Notes: generated by a model from the letters alone, not told the origin. A stretch of 64,000 nucleotides of DNA from Adiantum capillus-veneris (GCA_014529385.2 CM043958.1:153878793-153942792); one strand, 5' to 3'; positions 32,829 through 43,087 are shown, numbered from the stretch's first letter. Made by a program: numbers and translations.

Positions 32829-33326
32829 TCATATGTACATTTGATGTGCTAGCTCTATCATTACCCCTCCTTTGCACACGTTGGGTTGGGGCATAGGTAG
32901 GTTGTAACCTAAGGGCTTCAAGGTAAAGCTGCAATACATTTGGTGACTCTGATGATTCATGCTCTTCCATCCACTTTGCATCCATAGGCGGATAGTTCTT
33001 AACTTCACCAAATAGCGTCTTGCAACTTGTCCTTTAACTTTTCTATCCTTATGTGCCAAAACTTGCTCAGGTACCAGGATCTCATCAAGTTCCTCAACTT
33101 CTGGCTGATCCTCATCTGGCATATCTTCTGGCACATCACCCACGAAGGGTCTTAGAAGACTCACGTGAAACACATTATGAATCTTCCACAATGTGTCTTT
33201 ACCCACATCGTTGATCTTGTCAAGCACTTGAAAAGGCCCATAGTAACGCATGCTCAGCTTAGGAAACAACCTTCCTTGCCCTTCATCTTCTTTAACCTTG
33301 CCTTTTCGAACCTTAACAGAACCCAA
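32829..33326 (-). CDS. Chromodomain tail of Y integrase
   Basis: A 165-codon frame. WKIHNVFHVSLLRPF (about residues 47-61) is the end of the integrase C-terminal domain; an acidic linker follows (EDMPDEDQPEVEELDE), then the chromodomain ILVPEQVLAHKDRKVKGQVARRYLVK (residues ~83-108). In chromoviruses this module guides integration to marked chromatin. The frame shifts within the chromodomain (KFKNYPPMDAKWMEE continues in another frame), so the last part of the printed frame is out of register. Confidence 0.8.
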   Translation of the reverse strand: MGSVKVRKGKVKEDEGQGRLFPKLSMRYYGPFQVLDKINDVGKDTLWKIHNVFHVSLLRPFVGDVPEDMPDEDQPEVEELDEILVPEQVLAHKDRKVKGQVARRYLVKLRTIRLWMQSGWKSMNHQSHQMYCSFTLKPLGYNLPMPQPNVCKGGVMIELAHQMYI

Positions 33327-33342
33327 TCACCAGGTGATAACA

Positions 33343-33820
33343 TCAATTCACGACGGTGACGATCAACAACCTTTTTCTGTTTTGCCGAGTCTTCTCCAAG
33401 GCAACTTTAATTTTCTTGTACATTTCATCCATGTTCTCAACATATCGATCTGCCTCAAAGATCTTGTCCTTTGTATGCAAAATGGGAGGAACCTTTTTGC
33501 CGCCTTCAACAATCTCAAATGGCGCCTTGCCTGTGGACGAATGCACCGTATTGTTGTACGCATACTCAAGCATAGGCAAATACTGTTCCCACTTGCCTTT
33601 ATTATCTGACACAGCATTTCAGCAGATCTAAGACAATAGAATTAGCCTCTTCTGATTGTCCATCAGTTTGTGGATGAAACGAAGACGAGAACTTGAGTGT
33701 AGTGTCCATGTTCTCAAACAATCCTGTCCAGAACAAACTGGTCATGCGAGGATCACGATCACTGATAATCGATTGTGGCATACCATGGTACTTGTACATG
33801 AACAAGCGTCCCATCTAATC
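33343..33820 (-). pseudogene. Y integrase core, second half
   Basis: Minus-strand pieces: SIISDRDPRMTSLFW with the second catalytic Asp (33770), FHPQTDGQSEEANS with the catalytic Glu region (33660), then WEQYLPMLEYAYNNTVHSSTGKAPFEI (33590-33500) and a helix toward 33343. A frameshift near 33605 separates 33602-33814 from 33343-33612. Together with the preceding ORF it forms the DDE integrase. Confidence 0.88.
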
Positions 33821-33825
33821 AGATT

Positions 33826-34746
33826 TTATCTTCTTCTTGACAGGGATAAAATGGGCCTGCTTACTGATCTTGCAGATAATGGTCCAAATACCATCATTCC
33901 CTGTTGGCGTTCTTGGAAGATCAAAGATAAAGTCCATAGCAATGCTTTCCCATGGCTTATCCGGAATGGCAGTGGTTGTAATAACCTTGGTGCCTTTTGC
34001 CTGTCAAACTTGACCTTTTGGCAAACTATGCATGCTCGCACAAAGGCATCCACATCTCTCCTCAAGGTAGGCCAATAGAAGAATGTCTCTACCGCTATAA
34101 GTGTCACATCAATGCCACGATGCCCTGCATACGGTGGGACATGACTCTCTTCCATGACCTTGGGTCGCAGTGGCCTTGTGACACAAAGTCTGCCATGCAT
34201 CATCATAAAACCATCTTTGAGGAGGTAGTGCTCGTGATGTTGCCCCTCTTGTAACTGTTCAAAGATCCTTGCAAAATCTTCATCAATAGTATACTGTTCC
34301 TTCATGTCATCTAACTCATGATGATACGGAATTGACATAGCTAAATTTGTGGCTTTCTTGATAACGCATGAGCCACAACATTCTTGCCTTCCACATGCAT
34401 AATCTGGAAGTAAGTGGAACATGGAAAGAATGTTTGCCCATCGCATATGCTTTTTGGATAACTTTGACTGTGTCAAGAAGTATCGCAAGGTCTGATGATC
34501 TGTTTGGACAACAAAATCAGCACCTAAGAGGTAGTGCTTCCAGCTAGAAAGCGCATGAATCTCGGTCAAGAGCTCTTTCTCATAGACTTGCATAGTCTTC
34601 TCTGGCCCTTGCAAAATTCGGCTTTCATAAGCTACTACCCGTCCATCTTGCATTAGCACTGCTGCGATGCTACTGCCACACGCGTCACAAATTCTTACCT
34701 TGTTGAAAGGAGACCACAAAAGACTTCCTGAGATCTTGCAAAACAA
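33826..34746 (-). CDS. Y RNase H and integrase zinc-binding region
   Basis: A 306-codon open frame. Residues ~20-110 are RNase H of the gypsy type (DACGSSIAAVLMQDG, YESRIL, YEKELL, TDHQTLRYFL). A loop follows, then the H2C2 zinc-binding motif (SHVPPYAGHRG ... ACIVCQKVKFDR, residues ~205-250) and the start of the integrase core. The core's first Asp region is read in a shifted frame (AMDFIFDLPRTPTGN), so the last ~40 residues of this frame are out of register. It adjoins the RT frame at 34747. Confidence 0.88.
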   Translation of the reverse strand: MFCKISGSLLWSPFNKVRICDACGSSIAAVLMQDGRVVAYESRILQGPEKTMQVYEKELLTEIHALSSWKHYLLGADFVVQTDHQTLRYFLTQSKLSKKHMRWANILSMFHLLPDYACGRQECCGSCVIKKATNLAMSIPYHHELDDMKEQYTIDEDFARIFEQLQEGQHHEHYLLKDGFMMMHGRLCVTRPLRPKVMEESHVPPYAGHRGIDVTLIAVETFFYWPTLRRDVDAFVRACIVCQKVKFDRQKAPRLLQPLPFRISHGKALLWTLSLIFQERQQGMMVFGPLSARSVSRPILSLSRRR

Positions 34747-35553
34747 TTATTGGATCTTTTCCTTTAAGAGACTAAAAGCTGAAATCTCTTTTTGGGTCCA
34801 TCTGAAAGTGACCTCTTTCTTTTGCAAAGCGTGAAGAGGCGATAATATTTCTGCAAAATTTCTGATGAACCTTCTATAGTAGGAACATAATCCCAAGAAG
34901 CTTCTGACATCGTGCACAGTCTTCAATTCTGGCCATGTCTTAATAGCTTCGACCTTTGCGGGATCCATTCTGACACCATCCTTTGAGACTATGTGGCAAA
35001 GAAAGTGGATCTCTTCGAGGAAGAATTCACTTTTCTTAGGATTGACAACTAGTCTGTGATTGCGCAGCTTTTCGAACACAATGGTCAAGTGACGCCTATG
35101 CTCCTCTTCATTCTTTGAATAGACTATCATGTCATCAAAGAACGTCCCAACAAACTGTTGATGTGAGCGGAAAATCAGGTCCATCATTCTGTTGAACGTG
35201 GCAGGAGCATTCGTTAGACCAAACGGCATCACTAGAAACTCATAAAGACCAAATGTCGTTCTAAACGCAGTCTTGTGCACATCCTTTGGCCTTATACGAA
35301 TCTGATGGTACCCACTCTTAAGGTCTATTCTGTTGAAAATTGCAGCACCCTCTAAACAATCGAGAATATCATCAATTCTAGGAATAGGAAACCTATTCTT
35401 GATGGTATTCTTATTCAACGCACGGTAGTCAATACACATGCGCCATGAGCCATCCTTCTTCTGCACTAGGAGCACTGGGGAGCAAAAGGGTGAAGAACTA
35501 GGCTGAATCAGCCCCTTCTCTAATGCCCATAATCTCTTTCTGCTGCGCCGCAC
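34747..35553 (-). CDS. Y reverse transcriptase
   Basis: An uninterrupted 268-codon frame covering most of the gypsy reverse transcriptase: [32 protein letters not shown] with the first catalytic Asp, [21 protein letters not shown] with the catalytic DD pair (FFDD in place of the commoner YVDD/YLDD), NPKKSEFF and [12 protein letters not shown]. It copies element RNA to DNA in virus-like particles. The N-terminal ~18 residues are out of frame; the true start lies in the overlapping frame that ends at 35498, so one frameshift separates protease from RT. Confidence 0.93.
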   Translation of the reverse strand: MRRSRKRLWALEKGLIQPSSSPFCSPVLLVQKKDGSWRMCIDYRALNKNTIKNRFPIPRIDDILDCLEGAAIFNRIDLKSGYHQIRIRPKDVHKTAFRTTFGLYEFLVMPFGLTNAPATFNRMMDLIFRSHQQFVGTFFDDMIVYSKNEEEHRRHLTIVFEKLRNHRLVVNPKKSEFFLEEIHFLCHIVSKDGVRMDPAKVEAIKTWPELKTVHDVRSFLGLCSYYRRFIRNFAEILSPLHALQKKEVTFRWTQKEISAFSLLKEKIQ

Positions 35554-36376
35554 TAACCGTGTAGGGAGGTCTATTTGGTGGGCTACACCCTGGCACCAAA
35601 TCTATCCGATGGTCCTCAGGTCTCTCTGGTGGCAATTGCGACAGTAATGAATTAGAAAAACAGTCACTAAAGTTTTGTAAAAATGCTGACCTTTCTTTAT
35701 CTAACACAGATAAATTTGACTGATCACTATTTGAGACATCACATGCAAAAATCAAGTACACAGAAAGATGATTCTTTGTTACAGAAGTGATAGCAGAAGC
35801 AGATACAATAGGGACCGACTCTCCTTTAAGCTTTACATCCAAGATGTGAGTTTTGCCCCTATGCTGTACAGTGATCTTTTTGTTGTAGGCATCCAAGACT
35901 CCATGCACTCGGAACATCCACGGGATCCCCAAGGCATCACATTCTTCCAGCGGCATGATGTAGAACTCTTCCGTGTCCACATACGACTGAATATGCAGAC
36001 GCAGCTTTCCAATGATGGGAGTAACACACTCTGAGTGGCCAGGACATGCCAACCTTGCCTGTGCTGTGTACCCCATCTCTTCAGCTCTGATGCCCAGCTT
36101 CATAGCTAACTTTGGTGAGATAAAGTTGGCTTTGGCATGCTGATCAAAGAAGATGAGTGCCGTCTGATCCCTAACTTTACTCCATGTCTTGCATAACTCA
36201 CTGGCATCGGTACTGGGCGTGTCACCCACCATGTCTGGTACTAAACCTGACGTGGGTTTAGGCTTCTTGCCTTTCTGGTCCTCTTTATCATCAGAGTCAA
36301 CTGATCTTTTCCTCTGTGGATAGTTGGTAGCAAAGTGACGAGGCTGCTCGCATATAAAGCATTTATTTTCAGCCAT
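35498..36376 (-). CDS. Y zinc knuckle, protease and RT start
   Basis: A 292-codon frame from [11 protein letters not shown]. The knuckle [14 protein letters not shown] has Tyr in place of the last Cys of CCHC. The retroviral-type protease starts at [21 protein letters not shown] (residues ~75-95), with the catalytic Asp followed by Gln-His where Ser/Thr/Pro-Gly is expected, and continues to the ALGIPWM motif (~150). The end ([25 protein letters not shown]) is the linker into reverse transcriptase. The protease would cleave the Gag-Pol polyprotein; the altered active site makes activity doubtful. Confidence 0.85.
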   Translation of the reverse strand: MAENKCFICEQPRHFATNYPQRKRSVDSDDKEDQKGKKPKPTSGLVPDMVGDTPSTDASELCKTWSKVRDQTALIFFDQHAKANFISPKLAMKLGIRAEEMGYTAQARLACPGHSECVTPIIGKLRLHIQSYVDTEEFYIMPLEECDALGIPWMFRVHGVLDAYNKKITVQHRGKTHILDVKLKGESVPIVSASAITSVTKNHLSVYLIFACDVSNSDQSNLSVLDKERSAFLQNFSDCFSNSLLSQLPPERPEDHRIDLVPGCSPPNRPPYTVSAAQQKEIMGIREGADSA

Positions 36377-36394
36377 TAGGACCTTCTTTGCGAC

Positions 36395-37981
36395 TTGCGC
36401 ACAAATGGCTTCCTTCTCTGTTTCTTTGCCTGCGCTCCAAATGTCCCGGCTGAATCCTTGTCCTTGGTGGCCTTTTCTGACCGCTATGACGCATCAGGAG
36501 CCCTTTTCACAAAGGGCTTCTTTGCTGAATTTTTCTTTTGCTGCCCTCCTTTGTCGTTGCTCAGAAACCCACTGTCCTCTCCTTTCAACAAGGCAAGACC
36601 AGTGTTCGCAACTTCGATAAGCTGAGTGAGGGTAGCCACTTTGTTCTTTGTACAGTAATCGCGAAGCCCTATAGGCAGCCCACAACAATACTTCTCTATC
36701 TGTTCTGTCAATGGCACAAATCTGTAGGAGGTCTCTGAGAGTAATGCTTTACAAAACTTCCTATTGTACTCCAACAAGCTCTTGTACGAAGCTGAAGTAA
36801 GCTGGTGCCAATCTGTCATGACGTCGGCTTCAAAATCTTTTGACAGCCAAGCAGATGCAAACATTTGCTGAAGTAAACCCAAGTGGCGGGTGCCTGTCCT
36901 TGCATTAACAATGTCGTCCACCATGTAAGCGCATTGTCCTTTAAGAAAGTGGGAGCTTTCCTAACCTAGAGGCCTCTGTGAAATTCCCTCCTGCATAAGC
37001 TGTATCAAACTGCTGGAGGAAAGTGAGAGCCTTTGTCTTAACCTCGAAGCCATTGAAGGTACTAAACTTTACAGCTGCACCACCTTCTTTGTAAGCTTTT
37101 GGCTTCTCTAGTGCCCACAAGTTGTCATAAGGAATGGTCCGCAACATGGGCATTGTAGTAGGCACGATCGGCACATCTTGGCCATTCACATTTTGCGTTT
37201 GAGGTGCGATATCTGGCTGTTGTACAGAAAACCAGCCATGCCAAAATGACCCTGTGGCACCCCAAATTGGTCTTGGTTGCATAGAAAATCCTACTGCATG
37301 CCGATACTACCATACATGGGGTTTGGCATGATGCCTTGTATACCCCCAAACACTGTTCTTGGCATGTAGGACTGACTTCCAGGCGCATAACCAGCCATAC
37401 TTTGGAACACTGATCCACCCCCAAAATACCCATGAAATACCGTGGGTGGTGGAAAAAGTGGGTGCATAGCCTAGTATCCAGTTCCCTGTCCATCCAAGAC
37501 AGCATGCTGGCTCTGAAAGGTGGCGGGCTGAACTGGCATAACCTGTGGAATAGGCGTTCTAGTCACCTGTTCAAGCACGGGAGGAACCTGTTTTGGAGCC
37601 CCTGACTCCGTAACATGCGAGTGTTCCCTATCCTCCTGAGCCGCATGAAGTACCTGGGCTTGAGCCTCCACAAGCTCCGTACGCGGTGTAGATTGCCTAT
37701 TTTGCTGTTACACTGGTGGCGCTTGCAAGAACTCCATAAACCTTGGATTCTGCACCAGCTGCGGAAAAGACATTCACCGCGGCAACTAGCCGAGTCCTGA
37801 ACACATCATCCTCAAGTTGCCCAGTCATAAAGCCCTGTACTACTGGAGGGACATTCACATTGACAGGAGGTACAGACTGACGTGGCCGTGAGCTCTCGCC
37901 AATCTCGAAAACCGTAGGGATTTCCTATCTGTCCTTTGAAGAGGAACCCTCTTCCATAATGCCCTTCCCTTTGTTGGCCAT
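36395..37981 (-). pseudogene. Y gag polyprotein, broken
   Basis: Starts at ATG 37981 (MANKGKGIMEEGSSSKDR); TAG at 37925-37927 falls where CAG fits. Low-complexity glycine/alanine sequence follows (37800-37300). The capsid core has FSTFNGFEVKTKALTFLQQFDTAY (37090-37000), then 36924-36484 with a WLSKDFEADVMTDWHQLTSASYKS region, LPIGLRDYCTKNKVATLTQLIEVA and a lysine-rich tail. At least two frameshifts lie between 37300 and 36900. Gag makes the particle and binds RNA. Confidence 0.85.
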
Positions 37982-38078
37982 AGTGTAATCCCGCGTTCCT
38001 GCACTCTGTGTCTTTACCCAAAACAACCAAGGCTCACTCTATGAGGAAAAAGTGATTGATGTCCCCGCAACGGAACCT

Positions 38079-39544
38079 TGAAACCGGTCCGTGGGGCGGT
38101 AGGCGTTGGCTTTCACGTGAAATTCTTTATTTTAGACACGCACAGAGAGAACGTGCAAAGGAAACCTGTGACGGGAATTAACACTTAAGTACACACGGCT
38201 TGGAAGCTAGAATGCCCCGAGCAGACGCCGACAACTTGTAGGCCCCAAAATTGGCGCCCCTTTCGGTATTTCTTTATACTTTGAGAGGGTAAATTACAAG
38301 GTAGAGTCTTGGGAATCCTTTACCTGTATCCCGCTAGATAGTACATGATTTGGCCAAATTTTGGCAGCATAACAGCCCCAAAACTTGCACGAAATCAATT
38401 CCTTTGCTGGATCTCACTTGCACTGACGTAAACCCTCTGATTCCTGCCCAAAATTAGATTGTTGTATTTACTGGTTTTTGCCCTGTTTCCAGCCCTAAAC
38501 AATCTCTGAACTGTTCTCTGCCAGCGGGGCATGATTCCCAAGGGTTCTGGCGTCCGTATGGCTGAAAAACTGTCAATTTTCTGCACTTACACAATGCTGG
38601 ATTTGCACGTGTACTGTGAGGTTATGACCCTCGCTGGTGCCTGCTTTGGAGTAGCAGCTAGCTACCCCTGTTCCTGCTCAAGGAGGCTCTTGCCTCTGCA
38701 CAAAAACATGAACCCACACAGCTGTACATGAGTCAAATGAAGAGCCCTCTTGTGGGGCATCACATAACTGCACGTAGGGGAGAGAGAGAGAGAGCAATGT
38801 GTAGCGTGCAAGGCATTACTCCTAGCACCACACTGTACATAAGAGGGAAAGAAAGCACTCCATAGCTCTTAACCTGTGACAAAATGCAAATGAGGCCTCT
38901 TCCTAGCTTAAAATTGAGTGCCACTTCTTCTGCATGAGGCAGGTGCACAGAAATGTGCCACTTGGCGCATTTACAAGCTTTTGCCCGTTTCGGGGTTGCC
39001 GCCTAAAAATCTCCTGACTGGTCGCCCAGTTGACTTTGCGGCAGAGTTGTAAAATGTTCCCCTAGTCATATCGGAGGTAATGACGCGAACACATTTCATG
39101 GCCCAAAATAGCAGCTCCCTAAATTTTAGGAAATGATTCCATTGGGCTCCCTGTGGTGATCTGACCATCTATCCTCATTGGGACCGCATCCATAAGTGCA
39201 TGTGGCCCAACTGTCGGATATTTTCTGCTGGTAGTCCCACCTTGACTTTATGCCTTTATTGAGTTCACTTCCTAGTATCCACCAACTTGCTAAGTGCGAC
39301 GGGGGGACCTACACGATCTTGCTCTGAGCCTAGACATCCTCTTACTATACCAATTCTAGTGTCGACCACTACCCATCTGCGGGTGAAACTACCATTCACA
39401 TTGGCCATACAATGTCCGATTGTTTGCTACTTCGAAAAGAGGGTCTCAAAAATAAAACAAAACCCATTGAAAAGAAACCAACAACCAAAGTTAGCAATTG
39501 CCACATCTCGTGACATAGTTAACAGCTGCCACGTCCTCGTGACA
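38079..39544 (-). repeat. 5' LTR of chromovirus Y
   Basis: 1466 bp; TGTCACGAGGACGTGG on the minus strand to ...CCGGTTTCA. The bases after it (AGGTTCCGTTGCGGGGAC on the minus strand) do not resemble the initiator-Met primer site used by the other elements. Confidence 0.9.
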
Positions 39545-39549
39545 GTATC

Positions 39550-40140
39550 TCTGGTAGGAAAATTTCACTTTTCTTCGCATTAATCACTAACTTGTGATCT
39601 CGTAATGCCTGAAAGACCTGAAGCGGACCTTCTTGCTTTTATCTTCCAGAAAGTCACATTGGTTGGCTTTATAAAATTCTTCTTGTTTGCATAAAAGTTG
39701 CTGTCGTCAGAGTCTGAACTGTCTGTAGACGAGTCCTCTGCAGAATTGTCACTCACTGGGCGAGATTTAGACTTCTTTGCCTTTTCTTGCCCATTTACTG
39801 AAGCATTGTTTCTTGCTTCGCTTTTTGCCTTTGCGGTCTTCTTCGCTCGAGTCAGATGAGTTAGAAGAACTGTCAGAAGAAGAAGAAGAACTGGGTACTT
39901 CTTCAAATCGAACACGCTTCTTCTGTTTCTTTGCCTTTTCAAATGTCGACTGACGACCCAAATAAACCGGGAAGTCAGTGCCTTTCTTTTGCTTTTTGCC
40001 GTGCTTTTTAGCTTTGTTTTGCGCGTCAAAAAGCTGAGCAATCCGTGCATCAACCACCTCTTCTAATTCCTTCTCTGAATATTTCTTGTGAGCAGAAGGT
40101 TGCTAGGGTTTAGGCCCCTCGGCTAGAATCTGCAAGCTGG
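39550..40140 (-). pseudogene. Element X gag joined to RT fragment
   Basis: Minus strand: KKYSEKELEEVVDARIAQLFDAQ (about 40090-40020), GTDFPVYLGRQSTFEKAKKQKKRVRFEEV (39990-39905), a polyserine/aspartate stretch, then DDSNFYANKKNFIKPTNVTFWKI (39720-39650). At about 39635 gag passes abruptly into reverse transcriptase (LQVFQALRDHKLVINAKKSEIFLPEI), so the rest of gag, protease and the front of RT are deleted. The gag is close to those of elements 2 and 3. Confidence 0.8.
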
Positions 40141-40911
40141 CTAGGGTCTTGAGTGGCTTGACACGTCAACAGTTTGTGAAAAATGCTGATACAATGGTCC
40201 TAGATGCTGAGGTGCCGATGTTGCTATAGGGGCTTGGATCTGCAAGACTAAGGGTTGAAAATGCAAAACGCTAAGGTAAGTGATGGGATTTGCAATCATC
40301 GGCGAGGCTATGGCCAATGTCGAGGTGGGCCGAAAGCTGGATAACACTGGCTGATCTGAGGGTTGAATCTTAGAGCTGAAAACTGAAAACGCTGGTGCTG
40401 ATGGGGTGCTGTAGGCTGACTGGATCTTGTATGCTGATCTGGTGCAAAACGTAGACATGCTGACGGTACTGCTAGGGAAAATGCCAGGGCATGCTGGTGC
40501 TGGTGCTGGTGCTGGTGCTTGTGTTGCGTGTAGTGGACTTATGCTTGAGAATATATGGAATCAAAGCCGGGTCGGGCAATGCCAATAAAAACCCAAAAAC
40601 CCACGATTATAAATAATGGGCTAAATGTCACTCATAATCAAGTTAATAAACTCACTTATTAGAGGTGCTTCACATGCAGGTAATCTACCTACTGATGCTA
40701 GACTATGCAAACACTCTCCAATGCCTGCACCTAGCAGACATTGACTGTGCTCATGTGCAATCAGAGGGTATGCAACTACTCTAAAGTTCTTGGACATGCT
40801 CGTCCTGTGTATAGGCTCACAAGGGTGCCAAAACACTTCCTAGGCTGTCCTAAACCCTAGAAATAGGAGTTAGCTTGTTCACATGCACATAGGGTTAGAT
40901 GTGCACGTGAC
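40141..40911 (-). repeat. LTR fragment of the intronic-element family
   Basis: On the minus strand it begins TGTCACGTGCACATCTAACC at 40911, as do the LTRs at 43443 and 45975, and shares CATGTCCA..., CCTCTGATTGCACA, CAGCGTTTTCAGTTTTCAGC blocks. It ends where element X gag starts. A (TGCTGG)n-like run lies at 40488-40513. Confidence 0.7.
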
Positions 40912-40914
40912 ACC

Positions 40915-40985
40915 AACACTTGTACGTGTGTGTGGGTGAGACCACATGTGCAAGCGAGTTGAAACCAAGCACTAGTTTGCTCTTG
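40915..40985 (+). repeat. Short repeat R3, copy 2
   Basis: Counterpart of 19079-19150, around GAGACCACATGTGCAAGC. Confidence 0.5.
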
Positions 40986-41109
40986 CTTGTTGGTGATTCC
41001 ATGCAGAAATTTTCAACCTATTTGCAATTTTGGAGGAATAAAATTATTCTTGTGAAGGGGCCAGGCCGTTTCGGGTCAGCTCTCTCTCTCTCTCTCTCTC
41101 TCTCTCTAC

Positions 41110-41176
41110 AATCTCTTGCCGAAAAGTGGTATTTTATCTTTGTGCTGGGCAGTAATAAGCATGTGATGTATCAAAG
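41110..41176 (+). CDS. Methyltransferase gene, earliest visible exon (left edge uncertain)
   Basis: The frame ending KWYFIFVLGSNKHVMYQ-R stops at an AAAG|GTGAGT donor (41177) in phase 2, exactly what the next exon needs (it begins with one base completing Arg). Related proteins carry a short helix with a G-K-K/N-K motif just before VWKxVV, which this can match. The exon may extend left through the (CT)n run at 41079-41107, or begin after the AG at 41118-41119. The start codon and any transit peptide were not found; upstream DNA is retroelement sequence. Confidence 0.5.
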
Positions 41177-41333
41177 GTGAGTTTCACAACCCTAGTTCTG
41201 ACATTTGTTGCAGAGCATATTACCTATCTTTGGCGCTTTTGGTTTCTATAAGAGGAGGTTTACATGCTTACATCTTGGTTGACCATATGGCATTGTTTTT
41301 TGTTGATAGTTGTCTTCATGCTATGTTTTGCAG

Positions 41334-41526
41334 AATATGGAAGCAAGTTGTTACTGCTGGAGACACGGTTATAGATGCCACATGTGGGAATGGACATGAC
41401 ACAGCATTTTTGGCAAAGTTAGTGTCTGGTGAGGGTAATCAAGGTTCTGTCTATGGTTTTGATTTGCAGACGATTGCAATAGAGAACACTTCTTCATTTT
41501 TGGACAAAGAGCTGAATGCCAACCAG
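41334..41526 (+). CDS. Methyltransferase exon with SAM-binding motif I
   Basis: Acceptor TTTTGCAG|A and donor AACCAG|GTTAGA bound a 193-bp exon with 64 codons. IWKQVVTAGDTVIDATCGNGHDTAFLAKLV contains the YtqB/rRNA_methylase (PF06962) form of SAM motif I, DATCGNG. VYGFDLQTIAIENT further on is motif II, with the acidic residue that binds the ribose. The bacterial family members are small class I SAM-dependent methyltransferases; plant homologues are predicted to be organellar. Substrate unknown. It is the clearest sign of a host gene in the window. Confidence 0.88.
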
Positions 41527-42373
41527 GTTAGACAAATATCTACGAGTTGCACTAAACTTGCCACTTCGCACATTTGAGAATGTCTTACTCCCTGCTAGTT
41601 GTTGTTCACTATCAGTAATTGAGTTTAGGTGCAGTCTCATTTCAAATATGGTTTCTGCTCCTCATATTAAGATCCCTACCATATGAAATGAGAGTTCTTC
41701 TTTTATTTCATGAGGGGTATGTCAAGGTTTGTGGAGGTAGTAGCATAAATGTGATGTCAACAGGAAGCCATATGATTCGTTTTAACCGAAGGGGAAGGAT
41801 GCAGAACATGCTTTTCTACCCACATCACCCTCATCCTGCATGTAGACAAGGTTTACAATCTTTTCTTGCCTTCTTCTCTTGTAATGGTTTCGGAACTAGT
41901 AATCCAGTTAGTTGCAGATTATGTACTTCATGCTTGCACAATATGAACAAGTTCCTCAGCTTAAGTGCTTCACCAATAGCTCAAGGCTCGCATCATATTG
42001 ACAAATTGAAATATCTTACAGAGTCTTCAAAAGGCAGGAGTTTTATTCATAGCAAGCTGAATATCGCAAAACTGAAATGAGAAATGCATTCTCAGATGCA
42101 AGACCTCTAGCCTGATCTGTTAACTGTCCTTATGATTATTAGTGATGTGACCATCATAGTGGCTTTTTGCTTCTCTAATGTGGTAGTCATACCTGCAGGT
42201 GCAAGTAAAACATTATATGGAGTGCATTTGATGAGCTTCAAAGTATAATGATGCAATGCTGTCCAAAGAATCTGATCTTTGTTTATGCAGTCATCTTTTG
42301 TTTTGGTTTTTTTTGTAAGTTGCAACTTTTTCTTGGTGCAATTTTGATTGTGATGTTTGCTTTTCGAGGTTAG
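41527..42373 (+). other. Intron 2 of methyltransferase gene (847 bp)
   Basis: GT-AG intron between phase-0 ends. The open frame at 41619-42080 has no recognisable motif. I see no element in it. Confidence 0.65.
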
Positions 42374-42447
42374 AGGGAGCGTGTGTGCTTACACCAGATG
42401 TGCCACAGCAGGCTTGGGGAGGTGATAAAACAAAAAAACTCCGTGAG
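42374..42447 (+). CDS. Methyltransferase exon with CHSR motif
   Basis: 74 bp, acceptor GGTTAG|AGG (phase 0) and donor GTGAG|GTTGAG (phase 2). It encodes CLHQMCHSRLGEVIKQKNSV; the HSR(L/M)xEV motif precedes the FNLGYLPGG block in this family at about this spacing. A start further left would include an in-frame TAG at 42371, which supports the chosen acceptor. Confidence 0.75.
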
Positions 42448-42647
42448 GTTGAGTTCTTGTTTTTCTTTTTGCTTATTTGCACATGCAGGTGCATGCATCG
42501 CGCGCGCGCGCACACACACACACACGGGTGCATGTTTTGTGTGTGTGTGTGTTTATGTAGGCGTGCAACTATGTACACACCTACATATATAGGTCCATGT
42601 GTATGGTGCGCATTTGTGTGATTGTATGCACGCGTACGATTTTTTTT

Positions 42648-42695
42648 TAAAATAAAAATAAAAATAAAATAAATAAATAAATAAATAAATAAATA
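42648..42695 (+). repeat. A-rich (AAAT)n microsatellite
   Basis: AAATA/AAAT units following a purine-poor stretch; simple sequence. Confidence 0.85.
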
Positions 42696-43032
42696 TATAA
42701 ACACCTTATCCAAGAACTGTTCTCAAGCTAAGAAATTCCTTTGTCAAATCTGAATAAGAAGGAATTGTAACCTTTCTCAAATCTTTCAAACTCCATTTAT
42801 GAGTTTTGAGTTTGTATTAATATCACATCTTCAGATATGACTTTTCCTTCGCCAATTGCAATGAAAAAGATTGAACAAGCTCAAGGCTCGACACTTGGAT
42901 GCCTGCATGTGTACAATTAAACATGCATGATGCCTATGTGTGGTGCGCTCGCTCACACGTCACACACACACACGTTTAAAGGCGTGTATGTATATGTGCA
43001 TGTGAGTGGACTATGTATATGTGTATGTGTGT

Positions 43033-43034
<2 letters not shown>

Positions 43035-43082
<48 letters not shown>
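43035..43082 (+). repeat. (GA)n microsatellite
   Basis: About 24 GA units within intron 3. Confidence 0.95.

Positions 43083-43087
<5 letters not shown>

Larger units (their letters stand above)
31198..39544 (-). mobile_element. Ty3/gypsy chromovirus Y, full length, nested in element X
   Basis: 8.35 kb with ~1.45-kb LTRs at both ends and a GATAC target duplication. On the minus strand the order is gag, zinc knuckle, protease, reverse transcriptase, RNase H, integrase (H2C2 and DDE core), chromodomain, polypurine tract. This is the order of plant chromoviruses. Only a few frameshifts and stops break the frames, so it is the best-preserved element of the window. It splits the reverse transcriptase of X between LVINAKKSEIFLPEI (39.6 kb) and HFLGHIV (31.2 kb). 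Confidence 0.93.

Noticed and set aside
34747-35553. Integrated plant pararetrovirus (caulimovirid) reverse transcriptase
   Set aside because: LTRs, integrase with H2C2 and DDE motifs, chromodomain and a target duplication identify a Ty3/gypsy chromovirus; no movement-protein motif was seen.
41619-42080. 153-codon gene between methyltransferase exons
   Set aside because: It lies wholly within intron 2, shows no family motif and has T-rich intron-like composition.
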